Part shown: positions 13,654-14,185 of the stretch, in pieces
How positions within the stretch are numbered: the stretch's first letter is position 1
Layout: each line of letters opens with the position of its first letter
Assembly: GCA_025997935.1 (NCBI GenBank)
Contig: BNVG01000045.1
Coordinates: 1-14,185 of the forward strand
Source of the DNA: Synergistales bacterium
Lineage (GTDB): Bacteria; Synergistota; Synergistia; Synergistales; Aminobacteriaceae
Direction of reading: 5' to 3'
Length of the DNA: 14,185 nt
Made by a program: the position numbers and the translations under genes
Notes under the pieces: generated by a model
Told to the model about the DNA's origin: nothing
Databases searched by the model: none
What the model saw: only the letters and a program-made list of their open reading frames with translations

Positions 13654-14185
13654 TTAGTCGCCTGCATGCTTATACTCTCTCTTCAGCGTACTCAGGTCTT
13701 TCTTGCTCGTCAGAGGAGAGAGGATATTGTTTGATTCGTCAGGGACATCAATTTTGTACTTCATCTCCACATGGTCGCCGCACACCGTCACGCTTTCGAT
13801 ATAGTATGAGAGGATTTTTCGACATCCGGCGATATCCTTGGAATCGATAGCCTCCATTGATTGCTTGATCACTTCGGAGATCGTTTCTTCGGACATCATC
13901 ACGGTGTTGTTCTTTGCGCCAAGCTCGCGTATATATCCCTCAATCTTGCGTTTTTGCTCTTCGAGAATTTTCAGCTCCCCTCGAACTGTTTCGATGGATA
14001 TACCACTCTCAGAGACAAGCTGTACAATTTTCCCGATTTTCACGTCCACATTGCTGAGTTCGCGCATGGAATTATCATAATCGACCTTGTTCTCTTCCGT
14101 TATCTTTCGCCCGTATCCACAGAGCCGTGCTGACAATTTCCTTATCGAACCATCGGAAAACAGGTCGTTCCTTAGCTGATCCAGT
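13654..14185 (-). CDS. Large serine recombinase, C-terminal part (cut by right edge)
   Basis: The frame is open from the right edge to a TAA at 13654-13656, giving about 177 residues of a C-terminus; the TTG at 14136 is not a needed start. It has a long charged helical segment, probably coiled coil (DYDNSMRELSNVDVKIGKI through EEQKRKIEGYIREL). It then has AIDSKDIAGCRKILSYYIESVTVCGDHVEMKYKIDV. This resembles the end of large serine recombinases from integrative elements, where a helical segment is followed by a helix and a strand pair with the pattern IESVTV. The catalytic Ser domain would lie beyond the window. Base composition is visibly more AT-rich than the host genes to the left, which fits acquired DNA. 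Family assignment is from general pattern only. Confidence 0.6.
   Translation of the reverse strand, partial: LDQLRNDLFSDGSIRKLSARLCGYGRKITEENKVDYDNSMRELSNVDVKIGKIVQLVSESGISIETVRGELKILEEQKRKIEGYIRELGAKNNTVMMSEETISEVIKQSMEAIDSKDIAGCRKILSYYIESVTVCGDHVEMKYKIDVPDESNNILSPLTSKKDLSTLKREYKHAGD

Noticed and set aside
13439..13657. 72-residue plus-strand frame over the stem-loops
   Set aside because: It would be read through inverted repeats, has no ribosome site of note and no recognisable features.
1..14185. CRISPR array, rRNA, intact transposon or toxin-antitoxin pair
   Set aside because: No regularly spaced repeats, rRNA sequence, complete transposase or small paired genes were seen on either strand.

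Overview
The window looks like chromosomal DNA of a free-living or gut bacterium with a periplasm and an inner membrane: it carries periplasmic binding proteins, a TRAP transporter, pseudopilin-like proteins and the conserved lepB-rbgA-rnhB neighbourhood. TRAP plus Liv-type uptake and moderately high GC would fit an anaerobe such as a member of the Synergistota, but that assignment is a guess from gene content and general look, not from a search.

Layout. (1) 1-1733, plus strand: the end of signal peptidase I (lepB), ribosome-assembly GTPase rbgA and ribonuclease HII rnhB, packed head to tail. (2) 1791-2966, minus strand: an orphan Liv-type amino-acid binding protein, driven by a consensus sigma-70 promoter in a 205-bp divergent intergenic region. 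(3) 3172-5477, plus strand: two half-length chromate-type (CHR) transporter genes overlapping by 4 nt, then a CytX-like NCS1 permease. (4) 11168-5474, minus strand, read right to left: rpsT (S20), an RspB-like zinc dehydrogenase, TRAP transporter dctP-dctQ-dctM, then two pseudopilin-like genes attached to the end of dctM. (5) 11404-13368, plus strand: a DinG/XPD-family iron-sulphur helicase. (6) 13369-14185: a non-coding stretch with two strong stem-loops, followed by the C-terminal part of what looks like a large serine recombinase on the minus strand, running off the right edge. This is the accessory part of the window.

How the genes work together. The TRAP system and the RspB-like dehydrogenase probably form an uptake-and-oxidation unit for a sugar acid or polyol. 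A textbook terminator sits between dctP and dctQ, which should make the binding protein much more abundant than the membrane subunits. The pseudopilin pair behind dctM has no obvious functional link to transport. The CHR pair and CytX probably form one transport operon, with unproven substrates. I found no convincing new defence or CRISPR-like system. The least explained DNA is the structured region 13413-13631 next to the recombinase.
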